From NCBI RefSeq assembly GCF_039729145.1, contig NZ_CP155793.1, positions 3,348,001-3,412,000 on the forward strand: 64,000 bases of DNA, written 5' to 3'. The position numbers and the translations under genes are program-made. This stretch comes from Microbacterium sp. SY138 (GTDB lineage: Bacteria; Actinomycetota; Actinomycetes; Actinomycetales; Microbacteriaceae). Below the pieces are notes generated by a model that searched no databases, was not told the DNA's origin, and saw nothing but the letters and a program-made list of their open reading frames with translations. Positions 7,045 to 16,930 of the stretch are shown here, one piece after another (within the stretch, counting starts at the first letter, position 1; every line of letters starts with the position of its first letter).

Positions 7045-10000
7045 TCAGATCACGTCGCTGCTCCACGGGTCGAGGTTGCCGTAGCGGTGGGCGGTGATCG
7101 AGATCGACTGCTCGTGCACGAACGGCAGCAACTCGATGCGGGCGGCGGCCGTCACCTCGCCGTCGTACACCGCCAGGTCGGGGTCGCCGGCGGAAGCCGT
7201 GGCGAGCTTCGCGCGAAGGGCGGCGACACCGTCCCGCCCGCCGACCAGCCGCACCCGATCGCTCACCGGCAGCGCGACGCCCTCGGGTGCATCGTCCTGT
7301 CGCAGCAGCCGCTGCAGCCACTCGTCGTCGCTCTCCAGGAACACCGGGGCATCCAGGTCACCGAGAGCGCGACGCACCTCGCCGGGCACCCCGACCGGGG
7401 TCGAGATGACGAACTTCGCCCCTGACCGCACACCTGCGATCACGACGCGCAGCAGATCCTGCAGTGCCGCATCGTCGGTCGCGCGGACCTCGACCGGCAC
7501 CGGGCGATAGCGGAACAGGTTGCGCTCGACGCCGAGACGCGAGACATCACGGACCTGCCCGAACTCGCGGTCCCAGGCCAGCGCATCCGACAAGGCCGAG
7601 CGCCGCAACCACTCGAACGACTCGTAGGCGAGCGACGACTGGGCCGCCTCGATGAGGGCGGTGATGCGGGAGTCGAGCCCCCGCAGATGCAGCGTGCTGG
7701 AGGCCGGCCCACCCGGCAGGGAACGCCAGGATCCCAGACCGATGAGGTAGTTCGGGCCGCCCGCCTTGGCACCGGGGCCGACGGAGGAGCGCTTCCACCC
7801 TCCGAACGGCTGGCGCTGCACGATGGCTCCGGTGATGCCACGGTTCACGTAGAGGTTGCCCGCCTGCACACGGCCGAGCCAGAACGCGAGCTCCTCCGGG
7901 TCCTGGGTGTGGAGTCCTGCGGTGAGGCCGTAGGCGACGGCGTTCTGCATCTCGACGGCGCGCGCGAGCGTCGGCGCATGCATCACGCCGAGCACCGGCC
8001 CGAAGAACTCCTCGGTATGGAAACGCGACCCCGGCTGGACCCCGACCCGCACCCCGGGCCGCCACAGGCGTCGGCTGCCGTCGTCCCCCGCCGCGAGCGA
8101 CGGTTCGATCAGCCATTGCTCGTCGCCCTCCAGCTCGCTCAGCGCCCACGCGAGCTTTCCGGTCGGCTGGTCGATCACCGGGCCCACCTCGGCCAGCGGA
8201 TCGGTGGGCTGCCCGACGTGCAGCGACCGCACGGCGTCGGCCAGCTGACGCGCGAACCGGGCGGAGCGTCCGACCGGTCCCACGAGGATGGCGAGCGAGG
8301 CCGCCGAGCACTTCTGCCCGGCGTGTCCGAAAGCGCTCTTGACGAGGTCGGCGACCGCGAGATCGAGATCCGCCGAGGGGGTGATGATGATCGCGTTCTT
8401 GCCGCTGGTCTCCGCGAGAAGCGGCAGATCGGAGCGCCAGGAGCGGAACAGCGCCGCCGTGTCCCACGCGCCGGTGAGGATCACCCGGTCGACGGCGTCG
8501 TGCGTGATGAGCTCGCGGCCGAGCTCCCCCTCCTCTATGTCGACGAGCGCGAGCAGGTCGCGCGGCACCCCCGCCTGCCACAGGGTCTCGGCGATGACGG
8601 CGGCGCAGCGGCGGGCCTGCGGAGCGGGCTTGAAGACGACACCCGAACCTGCGGCGAGCGCGGCGAGCACCCCACCCGCGGGGATCGCGAGGGGGAAGTT
8701 CCAGGGCGGCGTGACGACGGTGACGGATGCCGGAACGAACACGGCGCCGGCGATCGCGTCGAGCTCGCGCGCCTTGGCGGCGTAGTAGCGGGCGAAGTCG
8801 ACGGCTTCGCTGACCTCGACGTCGGCTTCCGCCAAGACCTTGCCCGTCTCGGAGGCCGCGACCTCGATGAGGTCCCCTCGCCGCGACTCGAGTGCGGCCG
8901 CCGCACGCAGCAGCACCTCGGCCCGCTCGGCAGCCGGCCGTCCACCCCATGATGGAGCGGCCCGGCGCACGCCCTGCACGATCCGCTCGAGATCCTCGGG
9001 ATCGGACACCCGGGCAGATGCGATCGTGGCGTCTCCCAGATCGGAGGCGGCGATGCGCTCGCGCACCTCGCGTGCCCACTCCCGGTTCGCGGGGAGAGCA
9101 GGATCGGTGTCGACCGTGTTCGAGAAGCCCGGAGCGCCACCGGCATCCTGGTCCAGCTCGCGCGCCGAGTACACGGCGGTCTCGAGGAACGCCTCGCGCC
9201 CGCCGTCGTCGGATCCGCGCGAGATGCCGAGCACCGCCTTGGTGAGGTCGGTCTCGGGCACCGGGGCTGCGGGTGCCGTCCGCACGGACTCGTGCACGGG
9301 CGCGCTGCGGTCCTGCGTGCGACGCGGGCCGATGCGGAGCGTGGCGTCGGCCGACCTGTCGAGCGCATCGAGGAAGCGATCCTGCTCGCGCACGAACAGC
9401 GCCTCGTCCTCTCCGAGCCGGAACGCGGCGGAGAGGAAGTTGTCCGACGAGGCGTTCTCCTCGAGCCGGCGCACCAGATAGCTGATCGCCACATCGAACT
9501 CGGCGGGCTCGACCACCGGCACGTAAAGCAGCACAGGGCCGACCTCGCGCGACACCGCCTGCACCTGCCCCTGCGCCATGCCCAGGAGCATCTCGAACTC
9601 GACGGCCTCGCGCACCCCCCGTTCTCCGGCGAGCAGCCAGGCATACGCGATGCCGAAGAGGTTGTGCCCTGCGATGCCGAGCTTCACGGCCGCGGTGTGC
9701 TCGGGCTGCAGAGCCCAATCCAGACAGCGCAGGTAGTTCGCATCGGTGTCGAGCTTGGTGTCGTAAGTCGCAGGCGTCCACCCGTGCATCCGGGCCTCGA
9801 CGTTCTCCATCGCGAGGTTCGCCCCCTTCACGAGGCGTACCTTGATGCGGGCGCCGCCGTGCGCGACGCGGTCCTGCGACCAGGCGGTGAGCTCCTGCAG
9901 GGCGGGCAGGGCGTCGGGCAGGTAGGCCTGCAGCACGATGCCCGCTTCGAGCCCGGCCAGGCGCGGGTCCTCGAGGATGCGCGTGAAGACCGCGATCGTG

Positions 10001-10695
10001 AGGTCGAGGTCGCGGTACTCCTCCATGTCGAGGTTCAGGAAGGTGCCGTCGGCCGCCGCCGTCAAGTACAGCGGGAGGAGCCTTTCGACCACCTCGTCGA
10101 CGACCTCGTCGAACGCCCACATCGAGAGGTGGCTGATGATCGCCGAGACCTTGACGGAGACGTAGTCGACATCGGGACGCCGGATGAGCCCGTGGATGCC
10201 GTCGAGCCGTCGCCGCGCCTCCGCCTCCCCGAGCACGGCCTCGCCGAGCAGGTTCAGGTTGAGACGGGAGCCGCTCTCCCGGATCCGCTCGATCGCCGCC
10301 CCGAGCTTCGCAGGTCGCGCATCCACCACGAGATGCCCGACCATGTCACGGAGCACCCGACGGGCGATCGGCACGACGGGTGACGGCAGAACCTGCGCGA
10401 CACCGCCGCCGAGACGCACGGCCGAGCGCAGGTACCAGGGCAGGAACTCCGGCACGATCGGGGCGATCCGGTGCAGCTGCGAGGCTGCGGCGGTCAGGCT
10501 CTCCGGGCGCATGACGCCGTCGACGAAGCCGAGCGTGAACGGCAGCCCGTTCGCGTCCTGCAGCACGCCCGCGAGCCGTGCGGCCGCGGGGTCGGGTTCG
10601 ATCGCCGCGGCCTCGATCGCCCACCGCCGAGCCAGCTCGACGGCACGGTCTGCGAGGGGTGCGGATGCCACGGCATCCGGCGGGAGGTCTGCCAT
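7045..10695 (-). CDS. putA: Bifunctional proline dehydrogenase / L-glutamate-gamma-semialdehyde dehydrogenase
   Basis: A 1216-residue protein oxidising proline to glutamate in two steps: an FAD-dependent step, then an NAD-dependent step. The N-terminal proline dehydrogenase barrel includes KVRLVKGANLAMENVEARMH (near residue 290). The aldehyde dehydrogenase domain starts near 560, with TPPWNFPLAIPAGG and catalytic C796 in GHAGQKCSAASL. The last 170-odd residues form an extra C-terminal domain. There is no N-terminal ribbon-helix-helix, so unlike E. coli PutA it should not bind DNA. The start is the ATG at 10695; the frame remains open upstream but is not family-like. Confidence 0.93.
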   Translation of the reverse strand: MADLPPDAVASAPLADRAVELARRWAIEAAAIEPDPAAARLAGVLQDANGLPFTLGFVDGVMRPESLTAAASQLHRIAPIVPEFLPWYLRSAVRLGGGVAQVLPSPVVPIARRVLRDMVGHLVVDARPAKLGAAIERIRESGSRLNLNLLGEAVLGEAEARRRLDGIHGLIRRPDVDYVSVKVSAIISHLSMWAFDEVVDEVVERLLPLYLTAAADGTFLNLDMEEYRDLDLTIAVFTRILEDPRLAGLEAGIVLQAYLPDALPALQELTAWSQDRVAHGGARIKVRLVKGANLAMENVEARMHGWTPATYDTKLDTDANYLRCLDWALQPEHTAAVKLGIAGHNLFGIAYAWLLAGERGVREAVEFEMLLGMAQGQVQAVSREVGPVLLYVPVVEPAEFDVAISYLVRRLEENASSDNFLSAAFRLGEDEALFVREQDRFLDALDRSADATLRIGPRRTQDRSAPVHESVRTAPAAPVPETDLTKAVLGISRGSDDGGREAFLETAVYSARELDQDAGGAPGFSNTVDTDPALPANREWAREVRERIAASDLGDATIASARVSDPEDLERIVQGVRRAAPSWGGRPAAERAEVLLRAAAALESRRGDLIEVAASETGKVLAEADVEVSEAVDFARYYAAKARELDAIAGAVFVPASVTVVTPPWNFPLAIPAGGVLAALAAGSGVVFKPAPQARRCAAVIAETLWQAGVPRDLLALVDIEEGELGRELITHDAVDRVILTGAWDTAALFRSWRSDLPLLAETSGKNAIIITPSADLDLAVADLVKSAFGHAGQKCSAASLAILVGPVGRSARFARQLADAVRSLHVGQPTDPLAEVGPVIDQPTGKLAWALSELEGDEQWLIEPSLAAGDDGSRRLWRPGVRVGVQPGSRFHTEEFFGPVLGVMHAPTLARAVEMQNAVAYGLTAGLHTQDPEELAFWLGRVQAGNLYVNRGITGAIVQRQPFGGWKRSSVGPGAKAGGPNYLIGLGSWRSLPGGPASSTLHLRGLDSRITALIEAAQSSLAYESFEWLRRSALSDALAWDREFGQVRDVSRLGVERNLFRYRPVPVEVRATDDAALQDLLRVVIAGVRSGAKFVISTPVGVPGEVRRALGDLDAPVFLESDDEWLQRLLRQDDAPEGVALPVSDRVRLVGGRDGVAALRAKLATASAGDPDLAVYDGEVTAAARIELLPFVHEQSISITAHRYGNLDPWSSDVI

Positions 10696-10733
10696 GGATT
10701 TCAGCCTAGGTCTGGAGCAGGATCCTCCCGCCG

Positions 10734-10792
10734 TTCGAATCGCGCAAATGGTCGCTTTTCCCGCTCGGATGCAGTCATCTGCGCGATTCGAA
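10734..10792. terminator. Hairpin downstream of pntB
   Basis: The perfect 13-bp arms TTCGAATCGCGCA (10734-10746) and TGCGCGATTCGAA (10780-10792) flank a 33-nt loop, between the pntB stop and the putA start. It is probably the pntAB terminator. Part of it, CGAATCGCGCAAATGG, recurs with one change downstream of prpC. Confidence 0.6.
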
Positions 10793-10798
10793 ACGGAT

Positions 10799-12196
10799 TC
10801 AGAGCGCCGCGATGATGTCCTCCACCCGCTGTTTCGCATCTCCGAACAGCATCGACGCGTTGTCGCGGAAGAACAGCGGGTTCTGCACCCCTGCGTACCC
10901 GGCGGCCATCGAGCGCTTGAACACGATGACGCTCTCGGCCTCCCACACCTTCAGCACCGGCATCCCGGCGATCGGGCTCCCCGGGTCCTCGGCGGCGGCC
11001 GGGTTCACGGTGTCGTTCGCGCCGATGACCAGCACCACCGAGGTGGAGGCGAGGTCGTCGTTGATCTCGTCCATGCTCAGGACGATGTCGTACGGCACCT
11101 TGGCTTCGGCCAGCAGCACGTTCATGTGACCGGGCAGCCGTCCCGCGACCGGATGGATGCCGAACCGCACATCGACGCCCCGCTCGCGGAGCCGCCGGAC
11201 CAGATCGGCGACGGGGTACTGCGCCTGTGCGACGGCCATGCCGTAGCCAGGGGTGATGACGACGCTGTCGGCGGCGACGAGCATCTCCGCCGCGCCCTCG
11301 GCGGTGATCTCGCGGTGCTCGCCGTATTCGGTGTCGTCGGAGGTCGGCGCCGCGACCCCGAATCCCCCGGCGATGACGGAGAGGAACGAGCGGTTCATGG
11401 CCTTGCACATCACGTACGAGAGGTACGCACCCGACGATCCGACGAGCGCGCCCGTGACGATCAGCAGGTCGTTGTTCAGGAGGAACCCCGCCGCGGCGGC
11501 GGCCCAACCCGAATAGCTGTTGAGCATCGAGACGACGACCGGCATGTCTCCGCCGCCGATCGAGGCGACCAGGTGCCAGCCCAGGGCGAAGGCGAGCACG
11601 GTGACCGCGATCAGGAGCCACAGCTGCTGGTCGTTCACGAACCACACGGTCAGGGCGACGAACGCGATGAGAGCCCCGATGTTGAGCCCGTTCTTGCCCG
11701 GGAGCATGAGCGGCTTCGACGACATCTTCGCCGAGAGCTTGAGGTACGCCACGATCGACCCGGTGAAGGTGACGCCGCCGATGAAGATCCCGATGAACAC
11801 CTCGGCGTTGTGGATGCCGACGAGCTCGGGGGCGATCTCCGGGTGCGCGAGGTAGCCGTTCCAGCCGACGAGCACCGCGGCGAGGCCGACGAAGCTGTGC
11901 AGGAGCGCGATGAGCTCGGGCATGCCGGTCATCTCCACGACCCGCGCTCGCCAGAGCCCGATGGCCGCCCCGATCAGCACCGCGGCCACGAGCAGGCCCA
12001 GCCCGAGGAAGGCACCGGTGCTCCATGCGTCGGCCATGGTGAGGGCGACCGTCGCGACCAGCGCGATCGCCATGCCCGCGATGCCGTAGACCACACCGGA
12101 GCGGGCGGATTCATGGCGACTGAGGCCGGCGAGGCTGAGGATGAACAGCAGGGCGGCGACGATGTAGGCCGCCCCGGCGAGCGCGTCGACGGTCAT
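10799..12196 (-). CDS. pntB: NAD(P) transhydrogenase subunit beta
   Basis: A 465-residue integral membrane subunit. Multiple hydrophobic helices fill the first 270 residues; the C-terminal NADP-binding domain III has [17 protein letters not shown], the [22 protein letters not shown] stretch and the end [15 protein letters not shown]. Together with PntA it couples proton flow to hydride transfer from NADH to NADP+. Its ATG overlaps the pntA stop by 4 bp, so the two are translated together. The length equals the E. coli subunit. Confidence 0.95.
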   Translation of the reverse strand: MTVDALAGAAYIVAALLFILSLAGLSRHESARSGVVYGIAGMAIALVATVALTMADAWSTGAFLGLGLLVAAVLIGAAIGLWRARVVEMTGMPELIALLHSFVGLAAVLVGWNGYLAHPEIAPELVGIHNAEVFIGIFIGGVTFTGSIVAYLKLSAKMSSKPLMLPGKNGLNIGALIAFVALTVWFVNDQQLWLLIAVTVLAFALGWHLVASIGGGDMPVVVSMLNSYSGWAAAAAGFLLNNDLLIVTGALVGSSGAYLSYVMCKAMNRSFLSVIAGGFGVAAPTSDDTEYGEHREITAEGAAEMLVAADSVVITPGYGMAVAQAQYPVADLVRRLRERGVDVRFGIHPVAGRLPGHMNVLLAEAKVPYDIVLSMDEINDDLASTSVVLVIGANDTVNPAAAEDPGSPIAGMPVLKVWEAESVIVFKRSMAAGYAGVQNPLFFRDNASMLFGDAKQRVEDIIAAL

Positions 12197-13746
12197 TTCC
12201 GGCCGCCCTTCGCCGATGTCCCGAGTGTGAACATCGCGAGCATTCGTCGGGTCACCGCGAACCCTCCGAAGATGTTGATGGAGGCCAGCAGCACCGCGAT
12301 CGCGGCGAGCACCTGAACCACCGGCAGCGGCGACGTGATCTGCAGCATCGCGCCGACCACGATCACTCCCGAGATGGCGTTGGTCACCGACATGAGCGGG
12401 GTGTGCAGCGCGTGATGCACCTTGCCGATCACGTAGAAGCCGATCACCACCGACAGCACGAGCACCGTGAAGTGCTGCGGCAGCGGGGCCGGGGCGAACG
12501 CGTTCACGGCGAACAGCGCGGCGACGCCCACCATGATCAGCGTGACCTTGCGGGCGGCGGACATCTTCTTCGGCGGTGCGACCTCGACCGGCGCCGCCGC
12601 GGCCTTCGGGGCGGGAGCGGCGGCGACCTGCACGGCAGGCGGGGGCCAGGTGACCTCGCCGTCGCGCACGACCGTGACCGAGCGCTGCACGACATCGTCG
12701 AAGTCGATCACCAACCGCCCGTCCTTCGCAGGCGTCAGCAGCGCCACGAGGTTGGCGAGGTTCGTGCCGTAGAGCTGGGAGGCCTGTGCGGCCAGACGCG
12801 AGGCCAGGTCGGTGTAGCCCAGGATGATCACACCGTTGTCCGTGACGACGCGCTCGCCCGCGACCGAGCCCTCGACGTTGCCGCCCTGGCCCGCGGCCAT
12901 GTCGACGATCACGCTGCCCGGCTTCATCTGTGCGACATCGGATGCCGTGATCAGGCGCGGCGCCGCGCGTCCGGGGATCAGCGCAGTGGTGATGATGATG
13001 TCCACGTCGGCGGCCTGCTCGGTGTAGATCTCGGCGGCCCTGCGGTCATAGTCCGCGCTGGTCGCCTTGGCATAGCCGTCGGTGGAGGCCGCGACCTCGA
13101 CGTCGACCGGGAGGTAGCTGCCACCGATCGAGGTGACCTGGTCGGCGACCTCGGGGCGCGGATCCGTGGCGCGGACGATCGCACCGAGACTCGATGCCGC
13201 GCCGATGGCCGCAAGCCCCGCGACTCCGGCTCCCGCGACCAGCACCTTCGCCGGCGGCACCTTGCCCGCGGCGGTCACCTGCCCCGTGAAGAAGCGGCCG
13301 AACTCGTGCGCGGCCTCGACGACGGCCCGGTACCCGGCGATGTTCGCCATCGAGCTGAGCACGTCCATCGACTGCGCCCGCGAGATGCGCGGCACCGCAT
13401 CGAGCGCGAGCGCCGTGATGCCGCGCTGCGCGAGCGACTGGACGAGATCGGGGCGCAGTGCCGGTGAGAGCAGGGCGATGAGGGTGGCGTCATCGGAGAG
13501 GAGGGCGATCTCCTCCGCCCCGGGAGCTGTGATCGCGAGGACGATCTCGCTCCCCCAGGCCTCCGCGCGATCCACCAGCGCCGCACCCGCCGCCGCGTAC
13601 TCGGCGTCGGGGTACGAGGCCGCAGCGCCCGCTCCCCGCTCGACTCTGACCGTGTGGCCCAGCTTCCCGAGCGACGCGATCGTCGCCGGGGTGGCCGAGA
13701 CCCGCGCTTCGCCCGCAGGCTCCCGCACGATGCCGATGACTGCCAC
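12193..13746 (-). CDS. pntA: NAD(P) transhydrogenase subunit alpha (fused alpha1-alpha2 form)
   Basis: A 517-residue protein with the NAD-binding domain I first ([19 protein letters not shown] at the N-terminus, [20 protein letters not shown]ossmann motif). A Pro/Ala-rich linker (about 370-395) leads to three or four membrane helices (400-505). Many actinobacteria split this gene in two; here it is one polypeptide, as in E. coli. The start is a GTG at 13746 behind a strong GGAGGAGGA ribosome-binding site. The 198 bp upstream carry its promoter region, with no other gene visible. Confidence 0.95.
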   Translation of the reverse strand: MAVIGIVREPAGEARVSATPATIASLGKLGHTVRVERGAGAAASYPDAEYAAAGAALVDRAEAWGSEIVLAITAPGAEEIALLSDDATLIALLSPALRPDLVQSLAQRGITALALDAVPRISRAQSMDVLSSMANIAGYRAVVEAAHEFGRFFTGQVTAAGKVPPAKVLVAGAGVAGLAAIGAASSLGAIVRATDPRPEVADQVTSIGGSYLPVDVEVAASTDGYAKATSADYDRRAAEIYTEQAADVDIIITTALIPGRAAPRLITASDVAQMKPGSVIVDMAAGQGGNVEGSVAGERVVTDNGVIILGYTDLASRLAAQASQLYGTNLANLVALLTPAKDGRLVIDFDDVVQRSVTVVRDGEVTWPPPAVQVAAAPAPKAAAAPVEVAPPKKMSAARKVTLIMVGVAALFAVNAFAPAPLPQHFTVLVLSVVIGFYVIGKVHHALHTPLMSVTNAISGVIVVGAMLQITSPLPVVQVLAAIAVLLASINIFGGFAVTRRMLAMFTLGTSAKGGRK

Positions 13747-13944
13747 TACTTCCTCCTCCGCCCGTCTGCGTCGACGGGATCACCGGGGCGTCTGCGCCCC
13801 TGACTTCCCGCTCAGAGTACTGAGGAGCGCTCCGGAAGCGCCCCTCCTTCGGCTCTGTGACAGGGAAAGAAGCGGGGTTCTTACGGAAAGCGGAGGAGGA
13901 AGATCTCGGGGCGCTCCCCCGGCGGCGAAGCGATCGTGTTCGGA

Positions 13945-14367
13945 TCAGGAGGTTTCGACGAGCGCGGCCTGCGGAATCGGTCGGCCGCGAAACCACCTCC
14001 GCGATGGCGGAAGGAACAGCAGCACCGATTGACCGCCGCAGACCAGCACCGCCCAGAGTCCGAACGGCGTCGCGATCAGCAGCGCCATCATCGCCAGCGC
14101 CTGCACCACGACGACCCACCGCATCCACGCGGTGCGTCGGGCGAGCCCGATGAGGATCGTCATGTTCACCAGAAGGCCGAGCAGCACCACGACGCCCCAG
14201 AGAATCGACGATGTCCCGTTCGCCGGCGTGGGGAAGGCGCGGAAGAGCCAGACCAGGATGAACCCGGCCGCGATCCACGCCGCGACGAGAGTCGCCGAGA
14301 GCAGCATCGGGAGGACGATCGTCACGGGCATCCATTCCCGATCTGCTCGCGGGCGCTCCTGCGGCAT
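13945..14367 (-). CDS. Integral membrane protein, function unknown
   Basis: A 140-residue protein with four hydrophobic segments, roughly 14-35, 48-68, 75-93 and 97-115, followed by a basic tail (PPSRRWFRGR). I chose the ATG at 14367 because GGGAGG lies 4 bp upstream; two in-frame ATGs slightly further up lack such a site. It lies downstream of a thioesterase on the same strand, separated by 94 bp. No family is recognisable. Confidence 0.75.
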   Translation of the reverse strand: MPQERPRADREWMPVTIVLPMLLSATLVAAWIAAGFILVWLFRAFPTPANGTSSILWGVVVLLGLLVNMTILIGLARRTAWMRWVVVVQALAMMALLIATPFGLWAVLVCGGQSVLLFLPPSRRWFRGRPIPQAALVETS

Positions 14368-14461
14368 GGATCCTCCCGACGTCATCGCGCTCAACCGTGC
14401 TCGTCTCGCGCGACACCCACCACCCTAAGGTCCGCCCGCCCGGGGTGTCGAGAACCGCTGC

Positions 14462-15022
14462 TCAGCCCCAGACGCTCGGGGCCTTCACCCGCACGGGAGG
14501 GAGGGCGGATGCCGCGGCCCAGTCGTGCACCCACGCATCGATCTCCGGCACGCCCTCGGGCTTGCCGACGGCGGCGAACAGCTCTTCGTTGCTGACGGTG
14601 CCGCCGGTACGGCGCAACATGCGCGAGCGCACGATCACCCGCGCGTAGATCTCTCCGTCGACGACGGCCCTGTGCTCGAGGAACACCGCCTTGTCGTCGT
14701 GCCCGATGAAGCGCGACTGCACCTCGAACCGCTGCCAGAGCTGGAGCGACTTGCGGAACGTGACCGTCTCGCTGGAGACGACCGCGTACCAGCCGCGGTC
14801 CTTCATCGCGTCGAACAGCCCGGTGCGTATCAGCAGATCCCAGCGTCCGAGGTCGAAGAGCGACAGATAGCGCCCGTTGTTCATGTGGCGCAGGATGTCG
14901 ATGTCGGTCGGCAGCGTGGTCAGGTGGATGCTGCTGACCGACGACGCATCGAGAGTCCTCCCCCGTCGCACGCGGCGGCGAGCGCCGAGGATCACCAGGA
15001 GGGTCCGCCAGATCACGTTCAC
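14462..15022 (-). CDS. Thioesterase family protein (4HBT hotdog fold)
   Basis: A 186-residue protein whose centre carries the hotdog signature DILRHMNNGRYLSLFDLGRW, as in FcoT/4-hydroxybenzoyl-CoA-type thioesterases, followed by TVTFRKSLQLWQRFEVQSRF. It probably hydrolyses an acyl-CoA; the substrate is unknown. I prefer the GTG at 15022 (MNVIWRTLL), which has a TACGAT -10-like box 8 bp upstream. An in-frame GTG at 15049 would add nine residues. It is divergent from the GNAT gene. Confidence 0.75.
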   Translation of the reverse strand: MNVIWRTLLVILGARRRVRRGRTLDASSVSSIHLTTLPTDIDILRHMNNGRYLSLFDLGRWDLLIRTGLFDAMKDRGWYAVVSSETVTFRKSLQLWQRFEVQSRFIGHDDKAVFLEHRAVVDGEIYARVIVRSRMLRRTGGTVSNEELFAAVGKPEGVPEIDAWVHDWAAASALPPVRVKAPSVWG

Positions 15023-15140
15023 GAAGAATGATCGTAGCCAGGCGTGCACGATTCGCGAACATCATTGTGCGAACCCTCCATGCCCGCGTATCGGGCGTCA
15101 TCGAACATCCCCTCGATTTCCTCTTCGTGGACGCCGCGCG

Positions 15141-15146
15141 TAGAGT
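15141..15146 (+). promoter_or_regulatory. -10 box of a leaderless promoter
   Basis: TAGAGT ends 7 bp before the ATG at 15154, and there is no ribosome-binding site in between. Transcription would start at or just before the start codon. Confidence 0.5.
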
Positions 15147-15153
15147 CACGAAC

Positions 15154-15663
15154 ATGAGCGCCGAAGCCCAGCCTGAAGTCATCGTCCGTCCGGTCCGTGA
15201 TGTGGATGCGGAAGCCCTCGGTCGCGTGCATGCGCAGTGCTGGCACGAGACCTACGACCACCTGATCAGCAAGGCGGCACTGGAGAAGGTCTCGCCCCGC
15301 CGCATGGCCGAGCTGTGGACGCACTGGGCCTCGCAGGGCCCCGAGTTCAAGATGAACGCCGCGCTCGTCGACGGCGAGATCGTCGGCTTCGTCGGCTCCG
15401 GTCCTGCCCGCGACAAGGATGCCCCCGCGTTCCGCGAGCTGTACTTCATCTACCTGCTCGACGCGTGGCACTCGACCGGCATCGGTCAGAAGCTGTTCGA
15501 CGCGGCCGTCGAGAAGGACGAGCCGCTGTACCTGTGGGTGGCCGAGGACAACCCCCGCGCGCACCGTTTCTACACGCGCAACGGATTCCACCTCGACGGA
15601 GCATCGCACACGGAGCCGTTCCTCGGCGAGACGCTGACCGAAGTGCGCTTCGTCCGCCCCTGA
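15154..15663 (+). CDS. GNAT family N-acetyltransferase
   Basis: A 169-residue single-domain GNAT protein. The acetyl-CoA pyrophosphate loop appears as [17 protein letters not shown], preceded by the beta-4 strand [10 protein letters not shown]. The C-terminal [20 protein letters not shown] is the classical RimI-like finish. The start is fixed by the nearby -10 box and by where homology begins. The substrate (antibiotic, amine or protein N-terminus) cannot be told from the sequence. A strong terminator follows. Confidence 0.88.
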   Translation: MSAEAQPEVIVRPVRDVDAEALGRVHAQCWHETYDHLISKAALEKVSPRRMAELWTHWASQGPEFKMNAALVDGEIVGFVGSGPARDKDAPAFRELYFIYLLDAWHSTGIGQKLFDAAVEKDEPLYLWVAEDNPRAHRFYTRNGFHLDGASHTEPFLGETLTEVRFVRP

Positions 15664-15685
15664 CACACCGCCGCGCACGCACGCA

Positions 15686-15719
15686 GAACGGGCCGTCTCC
15701 CCTCGGAGGCGGCCCGTTC
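15686..15719. terminator. Bidirectional hairpin terminator
   Basis: Fifteen-base arms beginning GAACGGGCCG (15686-15700) and ending CGGCCCGTTC (15705-15719) pair with one mismatch around a 4-nt loop. It separates the convergent GNAT and thiolase genes. Confidence 0.85.
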
Positions 15720-15745
15720 TCGCTGTCGGTTCCGGTCGCTCCGGC

Positions 15746-16897
15746 TCAGAGGCGCTCGATGATGGTCACGTTCGCGATGCCGCCACCCTCGCACATCGCC
15801 TGCAGGCCGTACCTGCCGCCGGTGCGCTCGAGTTCGTTCAGCATGGTCGTGAGCAGTCTGGTGCCGGTCGCACCGATGGGGTGCCCGAGGGCGATGGCCC
15901 CGCCGTTGACGTTGACCTTCTCGTGCGGGGCATCGAGTTCGCGCATCCAGGCGAGCACGACGGGCGCGAAGGCCTCGTTCACCTCGAACAGATCGATGTC
16001 GGCGACACTGAGTCCCGCGCGCTCCAGAGCATGCCGGGTCGCCGGGATGGGCGCGGTGAGCATGAGCACCGGACTGGCACCGCGAACGGTCATCCGATGG
16101 ATGCGCGCGCGGGGCGTGAACCCGTGCTCGCGCACCGCCCGTTCGCTGGCGACGAGCACGGCGCTGGAGGCATCGCTGATCTGCGACGACACGGCAGCGG
16201 TGATCCGTCCCCCCTCCCGCAGCGGTGCGAGTCCGGCCATCCGCTCCAGGGACGTGTCCCGCCGCACCCCCTCGTCGTTGGCGAGGCCGTTCAGGGGCGC
16301 GATCTCGTTCGCGAAACGCCCCTCGTCCTGAGCGACGGCCGCACGACGGTGGCTCTCCAGGGCGAACTGCTCCATCTCCGCACGGGAGATGTCCCATTTC
16401 TCGGCGATCATCTCCGCACCGGCGAACTGCGAGATCTCCTGATCGCCGTAGCGCTCGCGCCAGCCGGGAGACTCCGCGTACGGGGTCGTGAAACCGTACT
16501 GCTCCCCGACGGTCGCGGCCGCGGTCAAAGGCACCTGGGACATGTTCTGCAGACCGCCCGCGATGACGAGGTCGTTCACACCGCTCATCACGGCCTGCGC
16601 CGCGAAGTGCACGGCCTGCTGGCTCGATCCGCACTGACGGTCGATCGTGACGCCGGGCACGTGCTCGGGGAATCCGGCGACCAGAGCGGCGGTGCGTGCG
16701 ACATTGCCCGACTGCCCGCCGATCGCGTCGATCGCGCCGAGCACGACGTCGTCGATCGCGGCGGGATCGACACCGACGCGGTCGACCAGCGCCCGCAGAC
16801 TGTGCGCCCCGAGATCAGCGGGATGGATGCCGGAGAGCGATCCCCCACGCCGCCCCACCGGGGAACGGACCGCGTCGATGATGTATGCCTCGACCAT
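15746..16897 (-). CDS. Thiolase family acetyl-CoA acyltransferase
   Basis: A 383-residue thiolase. The nucleophile is C89 in [11 protein letters not shown]; the catalytic His lies in [14 protein letters not shown] and the second Cys in QAMCEGGG near the end. The enzyme catalyses thiolytic cleavage of 3-ketoacyl-CoA or its reverse. It lies 33 bp downstream of the cytochrome b-type gene and the ETF genes on the same strand, suggesting a role in fatty-acid or related beta-oxidation feeding electrons to ETF. The chain-length preference is unknown. Confidence 0.92.
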   Translation of the reverse strand: MVEAYIIDAVRSPVGRRGGSLSGIHPADLGAHSLRALVDRVGVDPAAIDDVVLGAIDAIGGQSGNVARTAALVAGFPEHVPGVTIDRQCGSSQQAVHFAAQAVMSGVNDLVIAGGLQNMSQVPLTAAATVGEQYGFTTPYAESPGWRERYGDQEISQFAGAEMIAEKWDISRAEMEQFALESHRRAAVAQDEGRFANEIAPLNGLANDEGVRRDTSLERMAGLAPLREGGRITAAVSSQISDASSAVLVASERAVREHGFTPRARIHRMTVRGASPVLMLTAPIPATRHALERAGLSVADIDLFEVNEAFAPVVLAWMRELDAPHEKVNVNGGAIALGHPIGATGTRLLTTMLNELERTGGRYGLQAMCEGGGIANVTIIERL

Positions 16898-16930
16898 GAT
16901 CTTCCTTCCGTCGCGGGAGACGCGGTGACG

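Noticed and set aside
12935..12943. ACATCGGAT inside pntA, matching the FadR-type motif
   Set aside because: It is deep inside a coding region of an unrelated gene, lacks the palindromic or CAAT extension, and a 9-mer can occur by chance. It shows the background level for this motif.
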